Positions 1 to 6,142 of a DNA stretch of 6,933 bases are shown here, in pieces. Origin of the DNA: JAIRTY01 sp050257395 (GTDB lineage: Bacteria; Actinomycetota; Actinomycetes; Streptosporangiales; Streptosporangiaceae); the NCBI GenBank assembly GCA_050257395.1, contig JBLMWU010000319.1:1-6933 (forward strand), written 5' to 3'. The notes under the pieces are model-generated. The model did no database searches, was not told the origin of the DNA, and was given only the letters and a program-made list of their open reading frames with translations. Positions within the stretch are counted from its first letter, which is position 1, and each line of letters starts with the position of its first letter. A program made the translations under genes and the position numbers.

Positions 1-172
1 CCGGCGGAAGCTTCCTGCTGACCGCGGGCGGCAACTCCTGCCCCGGCAGCCAGGCGGCCGGCGCCAGCGCCGGCGCGCGACCGCCAGCCAGCGGCACGAT
101 CGCCAGCCCGAAGACCAGCAGGACGGCGGACGCCGACAGCAGGATCAGGCCGGTCCGCAGCAGTCCGGTCAT
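1..172 (-). CDS. Partial membrane-anchored or secreted protein (5' end only)
   Basis: Only the first 57 codons are in the window; the reading frame stays open to the left edge. The protein starts MTGLLRTGLILLSASAVLLV and has one hydrophobic stretch at about residues 5-28, after a single arginine. A Pro/Ala-rich segment follows (about 29-52), then a short basic patch (VSRK). This is the layout of a signal peptide or N-terminal anchor leading into an extracellular domain, but the domain itself is missing. The ATG shares four bases (ATGA, 169-172) with the stop of the upstream VirB8-like gene, which implies translational coupling and the same operon. A weak GGCAGG lies 6 bases before the start. 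In actinobacterial conjugation clusters this place is often taken by a cell-wall hydrolase (lytic transglycosylase or NlpC/P60); that is a guess from context, with no catalytic motif visible. Confidence 0.75.
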   Translation of the reverse strand, partial: MTGLLRTGLILLSASAVLLVFGLAIVPLAGGRAPALAPAAWLPGQELPPAVSRKLPP

Positions 173-807
173 GCGTTGCCTGCCGAGGCCAGCTGGATGT
201 CACTCACCTGCCAATGCCCTGTGCCGCCGGTGACCGTGACCGCGTACCTCGTGCTGAGCTGGCTCCTGCCCTGGCTCTCGGTGATCCTCTGCACGACGGT
301 CACCACGAACGTCAGGCTCGAGGGGCCGAAAGCGCGCAGCGAGGTGACCCTGCCCTGGCCCGAGGAGACCTGCTTCTGCTTGACCCGCACCTGCGCGACG
401 CCCGGGGTGGCGTAGCTGCGTGCCAGCGTCGCGGCGAGCTGCGGGGTGGCCAGCCCCCGCAGGCCGGCCACGTAACTGCTGGCGGACTCCTGGTAGGAGT
501 ACGTCCCGTACTGCGAGCCGAACCGCTCGGCCACGCCGATGGCCTGGGCCAGGTCGGCCTGGGAGAACGGCAGCAGCCGGTAGATGTTCACCCCGGCCGC
601 GGACGGCGGGGTGACCGGGGCGGCGGAGGCCGGGCCGGCCGGGGCCGCAGTGGCGGGCCGGGTTGCGTGGGCATTCCCCTGCCCGGCCGCTGGCCTGGCC
701 GGCGGGCTGCTGGCCGTCCGGGCGGCGAGCAGGAACCCGCCCAGGGCGACGAGGACGATGACGATCGCGGCAAAGGCGGCCTTGCGCTGGCCGGGCGACA
801 GCTCCAT
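169..807 (-). CDS. VirB8/TcpC-like bitopic conjugation protein
   Basis: A 212-residue protein with a short cytoplasmic N-terminus (MELSPGQRK), one membrane segment at about residues 10-28, a Pro/Ala-rich linker at about 31-72, and a compact C-terminal domain at about 74-207. The domain has a helical first half (YRLLPFSQADLAQAIGVAER and a Ser/Tyr-rich stretch), then alternating beta-strand-like segments (VAQVRVKQKQV, SLTFVVTVVQRI, YAVTVTGG) ending in HWQVSDIQLA. This order of one anchor, a flexible linker and an NTF2-like alpha+beta domain matches VirB8 and TcpC, bitopic scaffolds of the secretion channel. It is short, with room for one such domain rather than the two of TcpC. The assignment rests on layout and neighbours, as sequence similarity in this family is low. 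The start lies 12 bases after the TrbL-like stop with only a weak AGG close to the ATG, so translation may depend on coupling. The stop overlaps the next start (ATGA). Confidence 0.8.
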   Translation of the reverse strand: MELSPGQRKAAFAAIVIVLVALGGFLLAARTASSPPARPAAGQGNAHATRPATAAPAGPASAAPVTPPSAAGVNIYRLLPFSQADLAQAIGVAERFGSQYGTYSYQESASSYVAGLRGLATPQLAATLARSYATPGVAQVRVKQKQVSSGQGRVTSLRAFGPSSLTFVVTVVQRITESQGRSQLSTRYAVTVTGGTGHWQVSDIQLASAGNA

Positions 808-819
808 GACCTGTCGCCA

Positions 820-3411
820 CTACTTGTTCCGGCGGAACGGCCGCAGCCAGAACGGCCCGCTCTGGGCGCTGCCCTGCCTGCCGAACGCGGCCGGCGCCGG
901 GCTGCGGTTCGCCGCGGAGCCGGAACCGGCAGCGGGCTTGCTGGCCGGGGCGGCGCCGCCGTCCGCAGGCCGCGAGCCGGTGACCACGGACCGCGACACG
1001 GGGCCGGAGCCACCGGGCCAGTTGCTGCGCCGGGCCGTTGCCGGCGGTGCTTCCCGCGGCGGCGGGGCAGGCCGGGCACCACCCGGTGCCGGGCCGCCGC
1101 GCGCCCATCCGGAGGACGACGGCGCAGGGCCGGAACCGCTCTGGCGGGGCGGCAGGTCGAGCGGCGGCGGGGTCCGGCCGGAGCCGGAGCCGGAACCCGT
1201 CCCGGTGCCGCCTTCCCGGGTCCGGGCCCGGGCGGAACCCGCTGGCCGGGCGGCCGATCCCTGGTATCCGCCTTCCGCCGGGCCGGCGTCGGCACCGTCG
1301 GCTGCCGTGGCAGCGCCGCCGTGGCCATTGCCATTGGCGGCCGCGGCCGCGGCGGCGGCGGCACCGCCGGTGGCGGCCGCGGCGGCGATGCCCGCGGCCT
1401 GCTCCGGGTTACGCCGCGCCCACCGGGCCACCCGGTACGCGCTGAAACCGGGGACGGCGACCGTGGCGGCGTCGAGCGTGTTGCGGCCGGCCGTCCGGGC
1501 GGCCTGGCTCAGCCCGGCCTCGGCCCGCTCGCGGGACCCGATCATGCCGTAGCCGACCGCTGAGAACAGGTGCGCGAACGGCTTGCGGTAGATGAACACC
1601 GCCACCGTGACCAGCGCGATCATGAGAATCTTCAGCGCCCATGGCAGTGCCGCGTCGCTGGTGCCCATGATCAGTGAATACGCGTACAGCAGCACGCTCA
1701 GGACCAGTGCCACGGCGCCCTGCTTGAGCAGCACGCCGATGAGCATCTCGCCCCACCGGATGGCGATGACCCGGCCGAAGCCCGGGTGGGTGCCGATGAT
1801 CAGGAAGAACGGGCCCGCCACCAGGAGCAGCAGGAAGCCGAGTTTGAGGAGGATCAGGGTGATGGCGATCAGCAGCACCAGCACGCCGGCGATGACCGCG
1901 GCGAACAGCGCCGCGAATGCGATCTCCAGCCGGGTGGTCCACTGCTTGCCCTGGAAGAGCGGATACTCCCCCGGGTAGTTCTGCTTGATCGAGGCGGCGA
2001 TGCCCGCGAAGGCGTCCTGCTTGGCCTGGATCAGCGACGGCGTGGCTTTCTCGTTGGCGGCGATGGCCTGTGCCCACAGCAGCTGCCTGCCGTAGCGGTT
2101 GACCACGGTGGGTTTGGCGCCCTTGCCGGCCGCGTACGCGGTGCTGCCGAACTCGCCGTCCAGCCAGGGCTTGCACACCAGCACGGTCCACAGCTCGTTC
2201 GCGTTCTGGTCCACCACCCCGTTGCCCGCGGTGTAGCTGTAGCTCGCGACCGTGGGCACCTGCGGGTCGGCCCTGCCCACCGGGACGCAGCTGCTCTGCT
2301 GCGGCGCGGGCAGCTTGGCGAACGCGATGTTGAGGGTCTGGGTGATGCCGTCCGACACGGTCTTGCCGAAGCCGGTGAAGTCGGCGGGCCGGCCGATCAG
2401 CCAGATCGCGAACGCGCAGGCCAGCACCATCCACAGGGTGCCCTCGATGGTGCGGGTGGCCCGCTTGCGGATCAGCCCGTGCCACGCCAGCGCGATGGCG
2501 CCGAGGATGACCACCGGGGCCAGGAAGGGGAAGTAGATGGCGTTGCCGAGGCTGGTGATGAGCCGGTCCACCGAGCCGGTCAGCCAGCTGAGGATGCCCT
2601 CCCCCGCGGCCGACTGGTAGACGGTGATGGTGACCCGGTCCAGTGCCTTGGCCGCGTCGAAGACCACCCCGGCCACGTTGTTGCCGATCATCGACGCCAT
2701 GTCCGAGCACTGCATGTCATAGGCGGCCCACGACTGGCCGGCCACCCCGTAGCTGTCGTACAGCGTGGCCTGCTGGGCCGGGGCGGCGGCAGCGGGCTTG
2801 ATCAGGGCGTCGATGCCGCCGGTCGCCGGCTCGGGGGTGGGCACCGACGGCTGGCAGACGTTGTTGACGTCGCCGACCAGGCCGCTGGAGCCCGCCGAGC
2901 AGAAGCCGAGCAGGCCGCCGAGGTCACCGATGCCGGGCACCGAGCAGACGCCGCCCGCGGGGGCCGCGGCGTGGGCGGGGATGGCCAGCGAGACCGTGTG
3001 CCCCGCCGCCAGCGCCGCGCCGCCGGCACCGGCTGGCCGCGCCGGTGCCACGGCGGCGGTGAGCTGGATGGCCGGCGCCGGGCTGGCGGGTGCCGCCGCG
3101 GAGCCATTGCTGGGCGCGCCCCAGCCGATGGTGCCGTCGGTTCCGCTGGCGGCGCCCCAGCCGATGGTGCTGCCGCCCGTGCCCGCCCCGGCCGGGTCCG
3201 CGGCCGCTGTCGTCACGGCCGTGCTGCCGCCGCCGACCTGGTCCGCGGCGCCCCAGCCGATGGTGGTGATCCCCCAGCCGATGGTGGCCAGCCCGGCCAG
3301 CAGGATGGCAGCCAGCGCGGTCCGGTACCGGCGCCCGGCTGGCCGCGGCTGCCGCCATTCGCGTGCACCTCCGGAAGCGTGCGCGCGTATCCGGGAAAGC
3401 AGTCTGGCCAT
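820..3411 (-). CDS. TrbL/VirB6-like polytopic conjugal transfer membrane protein
   Basis: An 863-residue protein, probably the inner-membrane channel subunit. Residues 1-30 are Arg-rich and lead into a hydrophobic stretch (about 31-42), a signal peptide or anchor. Residues 43-290 are an exported-looking region with four TIGWG repeats (43-47, 50-54, 82-86, 94-98) and cysteines at 156, 171, 186 and 235. Membrane segments are seen at about 292-311, 324-341, 496-522, 524-541, 553-583 and 590-608. A loop of about 150 residues (342-495, Cys375 and Cys413) separates the second and third. Residues 613-863 are a Gly/Pro/Ser/Ala-rich basic tail with nine alanines in a row (684-692), ending FWLRPFRRNK. 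Hydrophobic pairs around a large loop plus the VirB4 neighbour support a TrbL/VirB6 role. ATG at 3411 is chosen because AGGAG precedes it by 6 bases. The frame is open back to 3762, but that would overlap the VirB4-like gene by 197 bases, and the ATG at 3468 has no ribosome site. The product name is a family-level call. Confidence 0.85.
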   Translation of the reverse strand: MARLLSRIRAHASGGAREWRQPRPAGRRYRTALAAILLAGLATIGWGITTIGWGAADQVGGGSTAVTTAAADPAGAGTGGSTIGWGAASGTDGTIGWGAPSNGSAAAPASPAPAIQLTAAVAPARPAGAGGAALAAGHTVSLAIPAHAAAPAGGVCSVPGIGDLGGLLGFCSAGSSGLVGDVNNVCQPSVPTPEPATGGIDALIKPAAAAPAQQATLYDSYGVAGQSWAAYDMQCSDMASMIGNNVAGVVFDAAKALDRVTITVYQSAAGEGILSWLTGSVDRLITSLGNAIYFPFLAPVVILGAIALAWHGLIRKRATRTIEGTLWMVLACAFAIWLIGRPADFTGFGKTVSDGITQTLNIAFAKLPAPQQSSCVPVGRADPQVPTVASYSYTAGNGVVDQNANELWTVLVCKPWLDGEFGSTAYAAGKGAKPTVVNRYGRQLLWAQAIAANEKATPSLIQAKQDAFAGIAASIKQNYPGEYPLFQGKQWTTRLEIAFAALFAAVIAGVLVLLIAITLILLKLGFLLLLVAGPFFLIIGTHPGFGRVIAIRWGEMLIGVLLKQGAVALVLSVLLYAYSLIMGTSDAALPWALKILMIALVTVAVFIYRKPFAHLFSAVGYGMIGSRERAEAGLSQAARTAGRNTLDAATVAVPGFSAYRVARWARRNPEQAAGIAAAAATGGAAAAAAAAANGNGHGGAATAADGADAGPAEGGYQGSAARPAGSARARTREGGTGTGSGSGSGRTPPPLDLPPRQSGSGPAPSSSGWARGGPAPGGARPAPPPREAPPATARRSNWPGGSGPVSRSVVTGSRPADGGAAPASKPAAGSGSAANRSPAPAAFGRQGSAQSGPFWLRPFRRNK
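1174..1206 (-). repeat. Hexanucleotide-type repeat encoding alternating Thr/Ser-Gly
   Basis: The plus strand shows degenerate ccggag-type hexamers. In the TrbL-like frame they give alternating Thr-Gly and Ser-Gly (residues 735-745) within the low-complexity C-terminal tail. Such tracts expand and contract by slippage, so copy number may vary among relatives. Confidence 0.6.
1336..1362 (-). repeat. Nine-codon polyalanine tract
   Basis: Nine consecutive GCC/GCG codons encode Ala684-Ala692 of the TrbL-like protein, at the start of its disordered tail. A shorter run of five alanines precedes it (about 676-680). The tract is a low-complexity spacer and a likely slippage site. Confidence 0.7.
3119..3285 (-). 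repeat. Four copies of a 14-base repeat encoding TIGWG
   Basis: The plus-strand 14-mer ccccagccgatggt occurs at 3119-3132, 3155-3168, 3251-3264 and 3272-3285. Starts are 36, 96 and 21 bases apart, all multiples of three. Read on the minus strand in the TrbL-like frame, each copy gives Thr-Ile-Gly-Trp-Gly with identical codons. Ala follows in three copies; Ile follows in the copy at 3272-3285. The copies lie just after the N-terminal hydrophobic segment. In-frame spacing argues for a protein repeat rather than DNA iterons, although most of these codons are the preferred ones in GC-rich genomes, so base identity adds little. Confidence 0.9.
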
Positions 3412-3417
3412 CGGGGG

Positions 3418-3422
3418 CTCCT
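3418..3422 (-). promoter_or_regulatory. Ribosome binding site of the TrbL-like gene
   Basis: AGGAG on the minus strand, separated by CCCCCG (6 bases) from the ATG at 3411. It is the strongest ribosome site in the window and decides the start. The frame stays open for 117 further codons upstream, but none of those starts has a comparable site and the longer ones overlap the VirB4-like gene. Confidence 0.75.
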
Positions 3423-3449
3423 GCAGCCATCGGTGGGTTACGGGGGGAC

Positions 3450-3480
3450 TGGTCCGGAATCCGCTCATCGTGCCGGACCA
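3450..3480 (-). promoter_or_regulatory. Perfect 8-bp inverted repeat, operator or mRNA hairpin candidate
   Basis: TGGTCCGG at 3450-3457 is the exact reverse complement of CCGGACCA at 3473-3480, with a 15-base loop. The half-site centres are 23 bases apart, about two helical turns, which would suit a dimeric repressor. As RNA it would be a stable 8-bp hairpin about 39 bases upstream of the TrbL-like start. No run of T follows, so a terminator is unlikely. Role is inferred. Confidence 0.45.
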
Positions 3481-3489
3481 TGCGCTTCG

Positions 3490-3524
3490 CTGCCCGGCAC
3501 TTGCGGCAATTCGGCCCGGGGCAG
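3490..3524 (-). promoter_or_regulatory. Imperfect GC-rich hairpin
   Basis: CTGCCCGGC at 3490-3498 pairs with GCCCGGGGCAG at 3514-3524, giving six plus three base pairs with a two-base bulge and a 15-base loop. It lies directly upstream, in the direction of transcription, of the 8-bp inverted repeat. It could be part of a structured leader or could arise by chance in GC-rich DNA. Confidence 0.3.
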
Positions 3525-3538
3525 GCAATGTGCGGCCT

Positions 3539-3563
3539 AAAAGGGGCATGGATGGTTTCCCCT
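3539..3563 (-). terminator. Weak intrinsic-terminator-like hairpin after the VirB4-like gene
   Basis: On the minus strand AGGGG (3563-3559) and CCCCT (3546-3542) can form a 5-bp stem with a 12-base loop. It starts two bases after the VirB4-like stop codon, and the run TTTT (3542-3539) abuts the stem. The short stem and large loop make it weak, so partial termination or transcript-end protection is more plausible than a full stop. Confidence 0.3.
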
Positions 3564-3565
3564 GC

Positions 3566-6142
3566 TCAGCTCGCGGGCGACTGGGTGGGGGACGGGGATT
3601 CCTGGGCCCCGGCTCCCGGGTCCCCGTCGCTGGCGGCGTCATCGGCTGCGCCACCGCTGCTGACATCGTCTTCAGCGGCGGCTTCGGTCGTGGTGTTGCG
3701 TTCGATGGCCCGGTCTGCTCTGGCGCGCGTCGGGTTGGTGTCCAGCCGCTGCCGCCATTCATCGGAGATCAGGTCGATGGCAATGCGTCCCGCCCGGCCC
3801 TCCAGGTCCCGGAAGATACACTCGCCGTTCCCCAGGCTGCGCAGGGCCGCCTTGTTCTCGTCCGACGCCTCCACCCCGAGCAGCGCCATCACGTTCCCCA
3901 CTTCCACCCGCTCGCTGGAACGGAACGCGAACACACCCGAGATGCAGTTCGTCACCTGTTCACTGAGCAGGTCCCCGGCATTCTGCGACACCAGGATCAG
4001 GGCGGTGTTGCGGGAACGGCCCATCCGCGAGACCTCGGGGACCAGCTTGGCTCCCTCGGGGGTGGACGTGATCGCCCACGCCTCGTCCAGGAAGATCGCC
4101 TTCGGCAGCCGCCGGTCCATGCCGTTCAGCAGCCTGCGCGCGAACTGGGAGACCAGGTACAGCAGGGCGACGGACAGCCGCTGCTCATAGGAGAAGTCGT
4201 CCCGGCTCACCGCCACGTCCGGCAGGGTGAGCCCGGCCAGGGTGAACACCGTGGTCCAGCCGGCGGCGTCGATCCGCTGCCCGCCGGACGGGGAGAAGCA
4301 CAGCCGGGCCAGCCTCATCTCCGACATCGAGCGCAGCACCGCGCCGAGGTTCTTCGAGGCCGGGTCGTCGGCCATCTCCAGGTGCCGGATGACCTTGGCC
4401 AGGCTGGGCCGCTCGCCGCCGGCGACCGCGGCCACCGCCTGGATCATCGCGCTTTCCCGTTCCTCGCTCATGCGCGGCAGCAGCAGCCGGAGGGTCTCGG
4501 TCGCCATGGTCCGCTTCTCGGCCAGATCGTCGCCGAACGAGAACGGGTCGAGCAGCCCGGGCGCGGCCGAGCCGAGCGGCAGCACCCGGGCCTTGCGGCC
4601 CTGCGACTGCAGCAGTTCCACCAGCGGTTCGGCGTCCCCCTTGGGGTCGATGACCGCGACGGTGACGCCGCGCAGAGCCAGCTGCAGGATGAGCAGCAGC
4701 GCCAGGGTGGTCTTGCCGCCGCCGGGCTCGCCGGTGATGGCCACGGCCGTGGGCCGGTTGCGCACCGCGGCCAGCAGCGGGTCGAAGTGCACGATCGAGC
4801 GGGCCCGGCCCATGGTCTCGCCGATGTAGGGCCCGATCCAGCGCTCGTCGCCGTCGTCTTCGGGGCTGCGGTCGCCCAGGTCCACGGTGGCGGTCGGCAT
4901 CCCGCCGGCGATCGTGTACAGGGGCTGCCGCTGCACGTAGGAGTTCAGCCGCACCCGGTCCCCCGGCAGGCTCTCGCGCAGCAGCGAGAACTGGTCACCG
5001 GTGGAGTTGACCACGTCGATGCCGATGTCGCGGTAGTGCTCGGCCAGTGCCTCCACCCGGCGCTGGCACAATTCCCGGGTGTGCGCGGTGACCAGCAGCC
5101 GGTGCCACCCGTACACGAACGGCAGCCGGTCCTTGGTGATGCCGTGCTCCAGCATCCGGGCGGCCTCGATCTGCTCGGCCAGGGCCAGCGGGGCGTCCGC
5201 GCCGGCCTCGCGGATGTGGGCGTCCATGTCGCGCGCGTGGGCGAGCTTGCGGCCCACGTCCTTGCTGGCCTTGGCCGGGGGGATCAGCTTCATCCGGGAG
5301 CTGATCTCGACCGGGAACGGCAGCGAGTCGGCGTAGTGCAGCCACGGCTCCCCGTCGGGGAAGGACATCACGTCCGGGAACCGGGAGAACGACAGGAAAG
5401 CCGCGTAGGAGTCGCCGGTGGCGCCTTGCAGGTGCAGCAGGGTGCGCCCGTTGTGCACCTGGCCCTCGAGCAGCCCTTCGATCTCGCCCGCGCCCCAGGT
5501 GCGGCGCCGGGCCGCCGACGCGGGCGGGTCCCCCGCCGCGCCGGACAGGGCGTGCCGGAACAGCCAGGAGATCTCCTCCGAGGTGGCGTGCCGGGCGCCC
5601 AGGGCGCTGCCGGCCAGGGCCCGGCCGAGCCGCTCGGCCTGCTCGGTCCAGCGGCCGATCTCCGATCCGCTGATCGCCTCGTCGGTCAGGCCCATGGCCT
5701 GCTCGCTGGTCCGGTAGGCGGACAGGAAGTGGCTGAGCAGGCCGCCCGACAGCTGGGCGCGCATGCCGCGCTGGCCCAGCCGCACCCCGAGGTAGACCTC
5801 CTTGGTCCAGAAGTCCTTGGACCACACGTGCCGGTAGGTTTCTTCCAGGTAGTCACGCCAGCCAGGGCCGCCGTCGGAGGTGGCGTCCAGCCGGGACGCC
5901 CAGGCGGCCGCCGGGTAGGAGCGGTGCGCGATCCGCAGGTGCACCTCGGCGTCGGGCATCCGGATGGCGGCCAGCGCGATCGTGACGTTGATCGCGAGGG
6001 CTTCCCGTTCCTCCGCGGTGATGAACTCGTAGGTGACGGTGGGCAGCCGGTAGTAGGCCCAGGCGTGTGTCTCGGTCAGCAGGATCCGGTCGTCGAAGTA
6101 CCGGACCGGCAGCCGGCTGCGGGCCTTCGTCCGCGTGCTCAT
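3566..6142 (-). CDS. VirB4-like conjugation ATPase
   Basis: An 858-residue cytoplasmic ATPase of the VirB4/TraC type, which energises assembly of the transfer channel and substrate movement. The N-terminal half (about 1-440) has no nucleotide motif and corresponds to the VirB4 N-terminal domain. The ATPase half (about 440-800) has Walker A GEPGGGKTT (471-479, Lys477), a DPKGD motif after the next strand (499-503), Walker B KAIFLDEAW with Asp686 and Glu687, an arginine-rich SRMGRSRN (705-712) as arginine-finger candidate, and LVSQNAGDLL with Gln720. All key residues are present, so the enzyme looks active. Residues 816-858 form a disordered acidic tail with nine Asp/Glu and no Lys/Arg. Length fits the family (about 800-900). 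The ATG at 6142 overlaps the ParA-like stop (ATGA) and has GGAAGG 7 bases upstream. The frame is open to 6448, but that would run far into the ParA-like gene. VirB4 is preferred over VirD4/TraB coupling proteins because of the long motif-free N-terminal half and the absence of membrane segments. Confidence 0.93.
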   Translation of the reverse strand: MSTRTKARSRLPVRYFDDRILLTETHAWAYYRLPTVTYEFITAEEREALAINVTIALAAIRMPDAEVHLRIAHRSYPAAAWASRLDATSDGGPGWRDYLEETYRHVWSKDFWTKEVYLGVRLGQRGMRAQLSGGLLSHFLSAYRTSEQAMGLTDEAISGSEIGRWTEQAERLGRALAGSALGARHATSEEISWLFRHALSGAAGDPPASAARRRTWGAGEIEGLLEGQVHNGRTLLHLQGATGDSYAAFLSFSRFPDVMSFPDGEPWLHYADSLPFPVEISSRMKLIPPAKASKDVGRKLAHARDMDAHIREAGADAPLALAEQIEAARMLEHGITKDRLPFVYGWHRLLVTAHTRELCQRRVEALAEHYRDIGIDVVNSTGDQFSLLRESLPGDRVRLNSYVQRQPLYTIAGGMPTATVDLGDRSPEDDGDERWIGPYIGETMGRARSIVHFDPLLAAVRNRPTAVAITGEPGGGKTTLALLLILQLALRGVTVAVIDPKGDAEPLVELLQSQGRKARVLPLGSAAPGLLDPFSFGDDLAEKRTMATETLRLLLPRMSEERESAMIQAVAAVAGGERPSLAKVIRHLEMADDPASKNLGAVLRSMSEMRLARLCFSPSGGQRIDAAGWTTVFTLAGLTLPDVAVSRDDFSYEQRLSVALLYLVSQFARRLLNGMDRRLPKAIFLDEAWAITSTPEGAKLVPEVSRMGRSRNTALILVSQNAGDLLSEQVTNCISGVFAFRSSERVEVGNVMALLGVEASDENKAALRSLGNGECIFRDLEGRAGRIAIDLISDEWRQRLDTNPTRARADRAIERNTTTEAAAEDDVSSGGAADDAASDGDPGAGAQESPSPTQSPAS

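Larger units (their letters stand above)
3412..3565 (-). other. Spacer between VirB4-like and TrbL-like genes
   Basis: The only gap of size in a cluster whose other junctions overlap or are 12 bases apart. It holds three inverted repeats (listed separately) and the TrbL-like ribosome site. No clear -35/-10 promoter pair was found on the minus strand, though actinobacterial promoters are weakly conserved and one could be missed. No separate small gene is supported here. Confidence 0.7.

Noticed and set aside
1336..1395. GCGGCCGC-rich stretch also seen near 6665-6685
   Set aside because: Short GC-only identity produced by Ala/Arg/Gly codons in GC-rich DNA; no longer shared sequence around the two sites.
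214..1563. 449-codon open frame on the plus strand, plus shorter ones nearby
   Set aside because: Antisense to the VirB8-like gene and the TrbL-like tail; Arg/Gly/Ala-dominated translation with no recognisable fold.
1409..2710. 433-codon minus-strand frame inside the TrbL-like gene
   Set aside because: Shifted-frame shadow: it loses the clear membrane segments of the true frame and becomes Arg/Gly/His-rich.
3119..3285. The 14-base repeats as replication iterons or regulator sites
   Set aside because: All spacings are multiples of three, every copy encodes the same peptide in frame, and spacings are irregular in helical turns; a protein repeat explains them better.
3412..3762. Upstream extension of the TrbL-like gene to starts at 3762 or 3468
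   Set aside because: The first overlaps the VirB4-like gene by 197 bases; the second lacks a ribosome site. The start at 3411 has AGGAG at ideal distance.
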